Program-made: the position numbers and the translations under genes
NCBI RefSeq assembly: GCF_033439725.1
Contig: NW_026944390.1
Location: 2,604,001 to 2,668,000 of the forward strand
Direction of reading: 5' to 3'
Length of the DNA: 64,000 nucleotides
Source of the DNA: Neurospora tetraspora
Taxonomy: Eukaryota > Ascomycota > Sordariomycetes > Sordariales > Sordariaceae
The notes under the pieces: model-generated
What the model was told of the DNA's origin: nothing
Seen by the model: the letters and a program-made list of their open reading frames with translations, nothing else
Database searches by the model: none
Shown here: in pieces, positions 19,382 through 29,737 of the stretch
How the letters are laid out: every line of letters starts with the position of its first letter
Numbering within the stretch: the first letter of the stretch is position 1

Positions 19382-20248
19382 TTAAACCTCCAAGGTCCAG
19401 TCACCTTCCTCCATGTCGGAACCAAGGTCGAGATCATCATCCTCCTCCTTGCTGCTCATCTGATCAAGTTTATTTTGCAACAATTCCATGAGCTTCTCCT
19501 GAGTGTTCTCGAGGACCTTTGCCACGATCTAGTGATAGTAAGTTTCCAGTTCCTCATCTAACTTTTTGCTGCTCATTTGCTTACTGATAGGGTAACCTGG
19601 GTTGCTCTATAATACCAACGGTGTTGAAGTTAAACATTAGTATTAAAAGCAAAGATGAAGATGTCAGAGCGAGAAGGGCGTGGCCGAAGGCCGCCCCGCG
19701 CGGGAATCCCTTTATGGGAATCTTGCCTCTGACAAGGATGGGCACGGCAATGGCCATGCCCAGACTATCTAATCAGTCAATTGATCTAATCATACATGTG
19801 ATAACGGTAATATGAATATTACCGTATCACTTGCCTTGTCTCTGAGCAGATTCTTGGCCTTCATGTAGTCGCAACAATGCTCGATCGCATAATCTTCCAT
19901 CGCTTTGGCCATTTGCGGGGAGAGTTCACAGCAGGGGTGGGCGGGGATGGGAGGTGGGACGAGGAGGGTTCCGTCCGGTCCGGTTATGGTGCGCGTGGAT
20001 GTGCCCGCGATGCCCGTGACCGTAGTGATGGTGAGGCCTGTGGTTCCCGTGCCCGTGGTCTCTGTGACAATCTGGGATTGCTGGGCTGGCGCTTCAGGTG
20101 TAACCGTGACAGTGGAAGGGGCAGTTGCAGGAATGGGAGATTTTTTGTCCGCATCCGTGTCCGCTAAGGAGAGCCTGGCGTAGTATTGAGCCAGAAAGTC
20201 CTTTTCGGATTGCGGATGAGACAGGTAAACGGGGTTAGTATGAACCAT
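19382..20248 (-). pseudogene. small gene of unknown function with one in-frame TAG
   Basis: The first exon starts at ATG 20248 (MVHTNPVYLSHPQSEKDFLA) and encodes a Thr/Pro/Gly-rich middle and a Cys-containing helix (HPCCELSPQMAKAMEDYAIEH). I place an intron at 19607-19822 (GTAATA to TATAG), which joins it in frame to SNPGYPISKQMSSKKLDEEL and a C-terminal segment ending EEGDWTLEV with the stop at 19382-19384. Within the second exon a TAG at 19529-19531 splits YYH and IVAKVLENTQEKL, a natural place for Gln (CAG). A splice alternative using CACTAG as acceptor does not keep frame. I do not know the family; the C-terminal coiled coil and acidic end are the only structural hints. The intron is long for this window and contains a 10-bp inverted repeat at its donor side (19804-19825). 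Confidence 0.55.
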
Positions 20249-20344
20249 TGAGGCTGGTGCTGAATTCAGGTCTCTTGGATGTCGTGTATATGGCTTCGTT
20301 TCCAAAATGTCAAAGAATCTGTGGGAAGCGATACGCTGAATCAA

Positions 20345-21713
20345 AAGAAAGAAGTGATGATATTGTGGATGATTCAGAAGGAAAGCGCTACGGGAAGAGA
20401 AAGAAAGAAGGAAAAAATACTGGTGTGGTCTGGAAGTGAAAGTGGGCCAAGTGCCAGGCGGCGGCCCAACAGGCGGCCCAACAGAATCTCTCGACTATAC
20501 GTACGTGATCCGGATTGAGTTCGGGTCCAAAAGTCGGAAGAGGAGAAGGAGTGTGCGTGGAGTGGTGTGATGTCCGTTCCTATGAGGGTCTTGAAGAGTT
20601 GACAACTGACATGTCCAAGTCTAATGATACAAGGATAGGATGTGAATGCGAGAATAAGGCAACCAAAAATCGGGGGATGTCCTGAACTTTTATCTTGAAA
20701 CACAATCCATGAAGAAACTCTCTTCACCTATCACTCCATGTTGGATGAAGTACGACGTCTTCGACCATGGTGGATTGGCATCTAAAAAGCCCTTTCGGTT
20801 ATCCATACCGTGCTACTGCTATCATCTGCGGTAGTTGTCATGCAGACGCTCGCAGATATTGGATGGTTGCGCTGTCGGGAGAGACATGAAGAACAAGTTG
20901 CATTGGCGTCAACACAATTTGGGATATGGATCTGACGACAAGCATCCTGCTGCCTTGTCTAGATGATCTGGGTTTTTCTCTCCTTTCTTTTTCATTCGGA
21001 AGACACCTTCTCCGGCGACTTACCATCCTTGACAATCACCCGTAACCATCTCGGGGAAGGCTCTCGATTTGGAGGACTGATTGGCCTCAAACTTCTTCCT
21101 CCTTCTTCCTCCCTCTTCCTCCTTCTTCCCCCCTCTTCCTCCCTCATCTATTATCATGGCACCTCGTCAGCTGGCCTGTATGTACAAACTGCGGGATCGA
21201 ATCAATGAACTGGATTCAATCCCAACCAGGTACCGCAGCCTATTGGAGCATCGTCTGGTTATTGCGTGCAGTGAATTCAAGCGCCAGGACAAGAGAGACT
21301 GACAGCCTCGCAAAGTCATTCAGCGTTGGTCCCGACTACTCCTTCTCCTCATTTTCACTGCCAATGCTCGCCAAAGCCAGACAATGGCGGCTATCAAAAG
21401 CTTATTTCAGTGCCTCAGAAAGGCGCAACACATTCTCTTCTCTCTTGTTGGATTGGCGACATCCTTTACATCAAGCCTGATGTCAGCGTGCCACATCAAC
21501 TTTTCGTCTTTCAAGGATCAAATGCAGCTTTGATGCTGCAATGGAGGACATGCCAAAAAGGCAACCAGAGGGATCACTTCGGGTAGCGTTTGTTGTGATA
21601 TCAAGGCTTCCAGCCTCGCTTCGAGCCAAGCCCCATGCAAGTATGCCAGGGGGGCGGGGGTGCTGACACGGGCCCCCACCCAGGCTTAAAGCCATCCCAC
21701 CCTAGCTGCCGGC
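20345..21713. other. intergenic region with a polypyrimidine tract
   Basis: A CTTCCTCC-rich tract at 21092-21143 looks like a fungal core promoter. It precedes a 48-codon frame starting at ATG 21156 (MAPRQLACMYKLRDRINELD) that I cannot assign. Nothing else is supported. Confidence 0.4.
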
Positions 21714-21872
21714 TTCTGATCCTAGAGCTGTGGTTGCCTTGTCGCTCTCAACGCCGCCGTCACCTTGTTTCGCAGCCCTGGCATGCAGCTCTCTCAGCCA
21801 ATCGACTCGTCTACAAAGGTGTTGGCGGCTGCGCCGGCAGTGTGTTGCAAGCTAACCACCATGGTTATGACA
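21714..21872 (+). repeat. dispersed repeat 'R1' (copy 1)
   Basis: About 160 bp matching 32705-32870 at over 90 percent by eye, from GAGCTGTGGTTG to CACCATGGTTATGACAT. In both places an R2 arm follows, 230 bp later here and directly adjacent in the other copy. Confidence 0.8.
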
Positions 21873-22036
21873 TGCCAGGATAGAAGGGAAGAGGTGGGCT
21901 AATGCAGGCAGATGAAGAAGGTAGGTTAAGGCAGGTAGATGAAGGAGGTCCATCGTAATCAGTTTGTCATAAGTGGATTACTAAACCGTGATCCAACAAG
22001 ACAAGAGCGAGAGATTCTCTTGCCACGCTCTCATCT

Positions 22037-22568
22037 TACTAGGAACCAATCAGGAATGGTCTTCTGACCGAGTGCAATCTTGGTGTTACCCGTGTAAAAG
22101 ATCTAGCCGCAGTGTCAGGACGGTCAACTTTTCTCGTAATCCGCCCAATTATATTCATCTTTTTAGCGCCGCCTCCCCACTCACCGTAATGCCTCCGTCA
22201 GAACGATATGGAATGGGAGGTGGATGTTCAGTTTTTTGACCCTACCACGTGATTAAAAGACCCGTTTCATGTCCTTCCCACTCCCATAGACATGCAGACA
22301 TATCGGGGGCTTATCTATGGGAGTGGGAAGGACATGAAACGGGTCTTTTAATCACGTAGTAGGGTCAAAAAACTGAACCACCAGCGCCCATATCCATATT
22401 GTTCGGACGGAGGCATTACGGTGGGTGGGGAGCCGGCGCTAAAAAGATGAATATAACTGGGCGAATTACGAGAAAAGTTGACCGTCCTGACACTGCGGCT
22501 AGATCTTTTACACGGGTAACACCAAGATTGCACTCGGTCAGAAGACCATTCATAATTGGTTCCTAGTA
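22037..22568. repeat. 530-bp near-perfect palindrome (inverted R2 arms) flanked by TA
   Basis: The left arm (22037-22295) and right arm (22308-22568) are reverse complements with few mismatches and a loop of about 12 bases. Outer ends read TA-CTAGGAACCAAT and ATTGGTTCCTAG-TA, so the unit CTAGG...CCTAG is bordered by TA on both sides. TA is the target of Tc1/mariner-type elements. Each arm contains an R2 repeat next to the centre and about 65 bp of extra matching sequence outside it. It encodes no protein of note and looks like a foldback or MITE-type element. Confidence 0.85.
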
Positions 22569-22729
22569 CCTCAGCTCAGTCGCAGATGTCACAGGATTAC
22601 CTGTGACTGTGCCTGGCACATGCACGGCTCCCGCCATGGGCGGTCGAGCCTTGTGCTGCCATTGGACCACTGGCCAATGGCATCACGTGAATCCCTGACA
22701 GTGGGTCTAGTGTGGGTTTGGCTCTGGGC

Positions 22730-25700
22730 ATGGCTCAGCCCTACCCTCTATCACCAGACCGTACACACTCCTCCCTCCCTTTCTCTCCTCGTACAACTAC
22801 GCATATCCAACCTACCCCCTACCTTTCGCCTTGCCCTGTGATACAAGTTACGTCTCGTCTCGAGCAGCTCGTTAGCTATACAATGCACCAAGAAATACAA
22901 CAAATGTCAGAGAAGGACCAGCAATGCCTGAAGCACTTGCGCATTACCGATCCTCGCGATGATAAAGTCCGCATCGAACGGACCAAAGGCGGCCTTTTGC
23001 AAGACTTGTATCGTTGGGTCCTCAATAACGCTGACTTTCAACAATGGCGTGACGACCCACAGCACCGACTGCTCTGGATCAAGGGCGACCCCGGCAAAGG
23101 GAAGACTATGTTGCTGTGCGGCATCATCAATGAGTTGGATCAAGGCAATACTGCCAACGCGCGTCACTATAATATGGCCTACTTCTTCTGCCAAGCTACC
23201 GACTCTCGCATCACCAATGCAACCGCCGTACTGCGCGGCCTAATCTATCTACTTATCGACCAGCAGCCATCTATCCTCTCACACGTGCGGAGTGAGTATG
23301 ACCGTGCAGGCGAGAATCTCTTCAAAGATGCAAATACGTGGGACGCCCTGTCGAGAATCTTCATCAACATCTTACGAGACCCAAGCCTCCGAACGACCTA
23401 CCTAGTCATTGACGCGCTTGACGAGTGCGTTACAACAGACCTGCCACAGCTTCTCGACTTAATTGCTCAGCAATCATCATCTGGATCTCGAGTCAAGTGG
23501 ATTGTCTCAAGCCGTAATTGGCCGCAAATTGAGGAACGGTTGGAGAAAGCCGCAGATAAAGTGAAGGTCTCCCTGGAGCTAAATGCGGAATCCGTCGCAG
23601 CGGCTGTCAATGCATTTATCCTGTACAAGGTGGATGACCTAGCAGGGCTGAAGAAGTATGATCCAAGGACAAAAAAGACCGTTCAGGATTACCTGTGCTC
23701 CAACGCGCAAGATACGTTCCTTTGGGTGGCGTTGGTCTACCAAGCGCTTACAGACCTAGAGGTCGAGGAATGGCATATCGAAGAGATCCTACGCACGTTT
23801 CCACCCGGGCTGGATGCTCTATACGCGCGGATGAAACAAGATATAAGCCTATCCCGGGATTCCAATCTTTTCAAAGACATTCTTGCCATTATCGCCATTA
23901 TTTACCGACCAATCAGTCTTCATGAATTAGCCACTCTCGTCAAGCTACCCGATATTATTCGCAATAATCCTAAATCCCTAGAAGCGATCATAGGACGTTG
24001 CAGTTCATTTCTAACGCTACGAGAACGAACTATTTATTTTGTCCATCAATCAGCCAAGGACTTTTTACTTGGCAATGCCTCTGATAAAGCTGGCAACCAA
24101 GCTTCTCAGGAGGCGTTCAAGTGGATCTTTCCTGAAGGGAAAGAAGATGTGCACTGTACTATCTTCTCGAAGTCACTTGAAGCCATGTCTACAATACTGC
24201 GACGCGATATATACGGCTTAAGCGCACCAGGATTTCCGAGCGACAAGGTCCAAGTACCGGATCCGGACCCGCTAGCAACGGTGCGGTACTCGTGCCTCTA
24301 TTGGGTTGATCACTTGTGTGACTCGGTTTCCGGCACGAACACAAAACGGGATGGTCTTTTACGGGATGACGGGGTTGTCTATGCATTCCTTAAGACGAAG
24401 TGCCTTTACTGGCTGGAAGCTCTAAGTCTACTCCAAGTTATGCCTGCGGGCGTTATTGCTATTAGAAAGCTCGAGGGCTTGCTAGTAAGTATAAGTCTAA
24501 CTCCGCACTAGGAACTTGGTCTAACGAAAGATATAGGGTGGTAATAATCAGTCGCAGTTATCAAAGCTTGTTTGGGATGCTTACCGGTTTGCTCTATCTT
24601 ATAAGTCAATAATAGAGCAAGCTCCACTTCAAGCATACATATCAGCGCTTGTATTTGCTCCAAGGGGTAGCTTGATAAAGAGGAATTTCAGGGCAGAAGA
24701 ACCTGAATGGATTCGAACTAAGCCGGCTGTAGAATTGGGTTGGAATGCATGCCTCCAAACCCTAGAAGGCCATAGCGGCTCCGTTTACTCAGTGGCCTTC
24801 TCGCCTGATGGCCAGCGGCTTGCGTCCGGTTCAGCGGACCAAATGATCAAGATCTGGGATCCGGCGTTGGGGAGCTGCCTCGAGACCCTAAAAGGCCATA
24901 GCGGTTCGGTTTGGTCAGTGGCATTTTCGCCTAATGGCCAGCGGCTCGCATCCGGTTTGGAGGATCACACTATCAAGATCTGGGATCCGGTGTCGGGGAG
25001 CTGCCTCCAGACTCTAAAAGGCCATAGCCGGGACGTTGACTCAGTGGCATTCTCGCCTGATGGCCAGCGGCTTGCGTCCGGTTCGTGGGACCAAACGATC
25101 AAGATCTGGGATCCAGCGTCGGGGAGCTGCCTCCAGACCCTAGAAGGCCATAGCGGAGACGTTGACTCAGTGGCATTCTTGCCTGATGGCCAGCGGCTTG
25201 CGTCCGGTTCGGCGGACCAAACGATCAAGATCTGGGATCCAGCGTCGGGGAGCTGCCTCGAGGCCCTAGAAGGCCATAGCCGTTCGGTTCGCTCAGTAGC
25301 ATTTTCGCCCGATGGCCAACGACTCGCATCCGGTGCGGAGGATCACACTATCAAGATCTGGGATGCGGCGTCGGGGAGCTGTCTCCAAACCTTGGAAGGC
25401 CATAGCGATGGGGTTCTCTCAGTGGCATTTTCGTCCGATGGCCAGCGGCTCGCATCCTGTGCGCGGGATCACACTATCAAGATCTGGGATGCGGCGTCGG
25501 GGAGCTACATCCAAACCTTAAAAGGCCATAGTGGTTCAGTTCGCTCAGTAGCATTTTCGCCCGATGGCCAGCGGCTCGCATCCGGTGCGTGGGATCATAC
25601 TATCAAGATCTGGGATGCGGCGTCGGGGAGCTGCATCCAAACCTTAAAAGGCCATAGGAGTTGGGTTTTCTCAGTAGCATTTTCGCCCGATGGCCAGCGG

Positions 25701-26324
25701 CTCGCATCCGGTGCACGGGATCACACTATCAAGATCTGGGATGCGGCGTCGGGGAGCTGTCTCCAAACCTTTGAAGGCCATAGCGATTGGGTTCTCTCAT
25801 TAGCATTTTCGTCCGATGGCTAGCGGCTCGTATCCGGTGCGCTGGATCACACTATCAAGATCTGGGATCCAGTGTTGGGGAGCTGCCTCGAGACCCTAAA
25901 AGGCCATAGCTACTCCGTTCGCTCACTGGCATTCTCGCATGATGGCCAACGGCTTGCGTCTGGTTCGGCGGATAAGACGATCAAGATCTGGGATCCAGTG
26001 TCGGGGAGCTGCCTCCAAACGATTATTACTAGTACTATGATGACCGATATATCATTTGGCCATACTAATCGCTACCTACGTACCAACGTTGGACGTATTA
26101 ATATAGGTACAGAAACTACCGAAAGCCAAGTTGTACTAGATAATCCAGAGAGCTATGGCTATAGCTTGGGACAGGATGAGTCTTGGATTACTTGCAATGG
26201 CCAGAACGTACTCTGGCTGCCACCGAACTACCGACCGTTCGATTCTGACTTCCAGGAACGGATGATATCCATTGGCAGCGTATCGGGACGGGTTTGGTCT
26301 ATTGGTTTCTTGCGAGACATATAA
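22730..26324 (+). pseudogene. NACHT-WD40 receptor (NWD type), copy 1: 10 WD repeats, one premature TAG
   Basis: The frame begins at ATG 22730 with about 40 unrelated residues and joins the NWD family sequence at TSRLEQLVSY (22850). The NACHT domain has the P-loop GDPGKGKTML (about residues 117-126) and the Walker B segment TYLVIDALDE (about 222-231). An intron at 24485-24536 (GTAAGT, CTAAC branch, ATATAG) links LEGLL to GGNNQSQLSKL. Exon 2 encodes ten WD40 repeats of 42 residues (24750-26015), then a C-terminal cap to 26324. A TAG at 25821-25823 in repeat 9 replaces the CAG of the DGQRL motif, so the product would lose about 1.6 repeats and the cap. The usual N-terminal NWD domain is missing. 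Fungal NLRs of this kind (HNWD/NWD) are STAND NTPases that control non-self recognition and programmed cell death. In this family the WD40 repeats sense the ligand. Possibly functional only if the stop is suppressed. Confidence 0.85.
24750..26015 (+). repeat. ten tandem 126-bp WD40 repeat units (copy 1)
   Basis: Ten near-identical units of 126 bp each encode SCLQTL(E/K)GHS..V.SVAFSPDGQR-type repeats. Differences cluster at the residues after GHS, before SVAF, and in the ASG.x.D.TIKIWD part. Units 5-9 form a subgroup with DHTIKIWDAASG. Confidence 0.9.
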
Positions 26325-26598
26325 TGTATTCTAAGTCTCTCCCAACTACTTTCCCTCTATTTCATTTTTCTAGCGTGCTACCAGGAGGGTATAGGAGGAT
26401 AAGCGAATTTATAAGAATCTTACAAATTCTAGCATCTTCTACTGATATTGAGATAACGTTCTATTACGAGGAGGCAACACTATTCCATCCCTTCATCCTT
26501 CTTTCGCGGGTGCCTGTGTGGATCAGATACTATAGGATTAGCCCGTGACTGCCTAGTCATGGCCAAGGTTGGTACTATGGTACTGAGGCCTCTATTGT

Positions 26599-26973
26599 TG
26601 TTAACGAACTTTAAGCGAATAACACGAGCCAACCAAGCCACCGGCGAGCTGGCGGCTCACGGTGGAAGGCTGGGCAGTACAACCATTACAAGGTCCGACA
26701 CTAGGATCAGACAAGGAGGGCTCACGGTGAGCCAGTAGCTCACGACCGTGAGCCATCGCCAGTAAGCCAGTCTACATGAACGGACAAGGCACGTATAAGA
26801 ACCCCGAGAATCCTCGACACTAGATAGTTCTGCAGTAGTCAACAGATCATCATCACTGAGACAAGTATAACGCTACCCTACTTGTTGTGAACCTTTTGTC
26901 TTCACCGAACGTCTTCTGATAGTATCAACCTTCAGCTATCCCATTTAGGCAGATCAGACTACCGTTTGTCACA
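26599..26973 (+). mobile_element. solo LTR L1
   Basis: A 375-bp block that begins TGTTAACGAAC and ends CGTTTGTCACA, related to the LTRs at 27728, 48078 and 48531. It is flanked by ATTGT and ATTGC, a 5-bp target duplication with one change. The paralogous flank at 47480-47500 lacks it (empty site). Confidence 0.8.
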
Positions 26974-27425
26974 ATTGCCCTCGATTAGATAAGTAATCAC
27001 TTCCTTAGTAGTCCTTGGGAGAGCCAATACACCTATAGTAGCGTCGTCATTTTCGCTACTACTGTACGCATTATTCCAAAGCCTTTTCGGATGCATGAAC
27101 ACTTGTGATCTATTACGCGGTGGAGTCGGCTACAGGCCTAGGTTCTTAGGTTCTAGTCGGACTCGCCTGCCTAAATATCTTGGGTTCTTACGCTTTGTAG
27201 TGTTAGCGGAGACGTTTTAATTACGAGAAGGACGGCCCCCAATCCATTGTCCTGCGAGCGTAGCTGAGGGATGTTGCAGTAAGGGCAAAGGGAATAATGG
27301 TTGTGTATTTCTAATCGTCGGCCTGGATTTTGTATCGGCTGTCGATGCGCTGAAGTTGAAAGATGCAGCTTCACCCAGGTGTGCGACGGTGCTAGATAGG
27401 CACAACGGGTACAAACGTCCACTCC
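26974..27425. other. downstream flank of NACHT-WD40 copy 1
   Basis: The first 90 bases match 47490-47570 (for example GGGAGAGCCAA and TAGTAGCGTCGTC), which shows that the receptor was duplicated together with its flank. The remainder holds no gene that I can support. Confidence 0.6.
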
Positions 27426-27442
27426 AACCTTCAATGTACTAG

Positions 27443-27670
27443 TCCACGGGGCGGTTAATGGAGGTGCTGGGCCGCGTTTACGCTATGGGCAGCACGTGAG
27501 ACACACTGGCTATAGGCCTCGTTTTGCCCTCGGATTATTGGTTTGGTGGATGGAATAGAGACACTGGGCGCCACAGGGCGTGTCAGGGCACTGCTCTTAT
27601 CTTTGTACACTAGATTCACCGCTGTGGCACGTCTCATGCCCTACGGGAGGCGGAAGTAGACGTTAAAAAT

Positions 27671-27705
<35 letters not shown>
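27443..27705 (+). mobile_element. 5'-truncated LINE copy with 17-bp target-site duplication
   Basis: This 263-bp fragment matches the 3' end of the LINE at 49046-49296 (reverse strand), with only about two differences in the unique part, and ends in ATAAC plus eleven or so AAC units. The direct repeat AACCTTCAATGTACTAG flanks it at 27426-27442 and 27706-27722. The paralogous site near 47939-47955 has a single copy of this sequence. It is a recent target-primed insertion. Confidence 0.9.
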
Positions 27706-27727
27706 AACCTTCAATGTACTAGCTGTG

Positions 27728-28071
27728 TGTTACGAACTTAAGCGACAGCGTCGCAAAAGATGGTCGAGTGTAACCATAGACGGGGATTGGCCGGAAGGGC
27801 GCTCACTGAAGGAGAGTGCTCACAGTGAGCAGGAAGACATCGTGAGCCAGTACACAATAACAGGGAATCGGACAAGACGGCCAGAGTATAAAGGGACGAC
27901 TGGAAGAACTCAGATTGTCAGATAGTTCTGCAGTAGTCAATTGATCATTATCACCGAGACTAGTATAACGCTACCATACGTGTTGTGAACCTTTTGGCTT
28001 CACCGAACGTCTTCTGATAGTGTTTACCTTTAGCTATCCCACTTAGGCAGATCAGACTGCCGTTCGTCACA
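27728..28071 (+). mobile_element. solo LTR L2
   Basis: A 344-bp block from TGTTACGAACTTAAGCG to CGTTCGTCACA, very similar to L4 (48531-48921). It lies 5 bp after the LINE target duplication. The bases on the two sides (CTGTG and TATAT) do not match, so this LTR may come from recombination between two insertions. Confidence 0.8.
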
Positions 28072-28290
28072 TATATTCGGTGGACTTTAGCGTGCGTAAT
28101 AGGATAGAAACACTTCTGCAAACGCTTCTATGGAAGGTTAGTTTTTGACTTTGGCCACAGCGTGGCACTTACAGAAAAGTGCCCAGCCGCTAGCCTCTGT
28201 TTCCCTACTTTTTGTAGGATTGACGTACTTATCCTAACATTTCATTCCCCGGCAGAGGTGTAGCTGAGCCATCAAAGCTCCTGTAACAAT
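28072..28290 (+). repeat. R3-type long repeat, copy F (uninterrupted segment)
   Basis: The sequence from TTCGGTGGAC through GCCACAGCGTGGCACTTACAG to GGCAGAGGTGTAGCTGAG matches 48015-49010 after removal of the two LTRs there. It serves as the empty-site reference for L3 and L4. Confidence 0.75.
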
Positions 28291-29737
28291 TGTGCTCTTT
28301 CTAATAGCTTTCTATATCGCCTGACTAGTAGTTGGGACCGTGACGACCAGCGAATCCCAGGTGCTGTATGTTCTTTTTTGCGATCTTTGGCGTTTTCAGT
28401 CGTGGATTCCACTTCGGTGCGCGCTTATCTTATCACTTATCTTATCGAGATAAGTCCTATATCGTTATCGTCCTTCTTATCGATCTTATCGGCCTTATCA
28501 GTTGCTGGCAATAACTTTCCCCCAACAAAACGCCCAAAACACATCACCTATCACGGGCGAAGGGTAGAGTGTAGATGTAGATATGCGTAATTGCACCAAG
28601 AAGAAAGGGAACAGTCGCAGCTGTGCGCAGAGGACTGGCCTTAAGTAGGGTCCCAGCCGCGTGGGGCTGGGAGGATTTGGCCAATCAGGCTGCAGCAGTC
28701 TCAGAAGCGGCTGTAGCCTGCACAAGCATACGACTAACCCTGTGACACCACCGTCACTCGTGTTCTAAGGATTGATGAATGAAGATGAACGCTCTTTCAT
28801 GGTATGTGGACGCGTCTTTACTGATCAAAATTTCTTATGTCAGTTTTGGTAAGACTATGATGGGTATCTGGTCATATTTTCTTGTGCAGTGACAGACAAC
28901 TGTCCGAAGGCATCACGGTTGCCCATCCATTTGCTTTGTCCTTGAACGGTAACACCAAAATCCATGTCCGAGATGAATGATCCGAGAAGTCTACCAACAG
29001 TACCTCTCGGGGAATTACCTATCGTACAAGGTGCCAAGCTCCATATCGACTGCCGTCGCTTCGGTGAACCCATGGACACAAGACAACACCATGCCCCACA
29101 GATTCCAGAGGCCGTTGTGTAAGTGTTGGACTTGGACGACGGAAATGTGGCTTGATTCTGTAGTAGTAACGAAGGAGAAAAGGAAACAGAAAACCAGGGC
29201 AGCCTAAATACCCAGGACGGAAGTGCTAGTGAACTGACTGCCGCTGGAAGCACAGTGAATGGGGACGCAGACACTCCTCAACGACGAATCCAGGACGAAA
29301 TCAGAACAGATCACTACTTGGTTCCCAATCGATTTACTACCTGTTATGGGTGATGGTGCCCGGATTGAGGGAGATAGTTGAGGTGTTGAAGGGTTCCACG
29401 CATTGCTGTTACAGCGTCCACTGCCCACTGCTCAACCGACACTCGATTCCAATGATATTACAAAAAGCCCTTTCGGTATTACTGTTTGGATGCTGTTAGA
29501 GGCGAGGGGCGTAAATTGGTGTTCATAAGGCATTTGGGCATAAAAACGAGAATGACTAGATTTATAGGAAACTTGCAACCACAAATATACGTAAAGACCA
29601 AAGTACATCGGATTGTAGACTCCCCCTTCCCCCCTCTTTCGACTAGACTTGCGCAAGGAATACAAAGTTGCTTTGAGACATCCACTCTTTGGAAGTCGTC
29701 AGACATTCTCCCCAACAGTTCTTCCCTCCGGAGACTG
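28291..29737. other. intergenic region left of the NACHT-ankyrin gene
   Basis: Contains a run of TTATC-type repeats (CTTATCACTTATCTTATCGAGATAAG) at about 28426-28460. Minus-strand frame 28855-29274 shows no motif I know. No gene is supported. Confidence 0.4.

Noticed and set aside
24750-26015. Regularly spaced repeats that could suggest a CRISPR-like array
   Set aside because: The 126-bp units encode WD40 repeats in one frame with no unique spacers, and the organism is a fungus.
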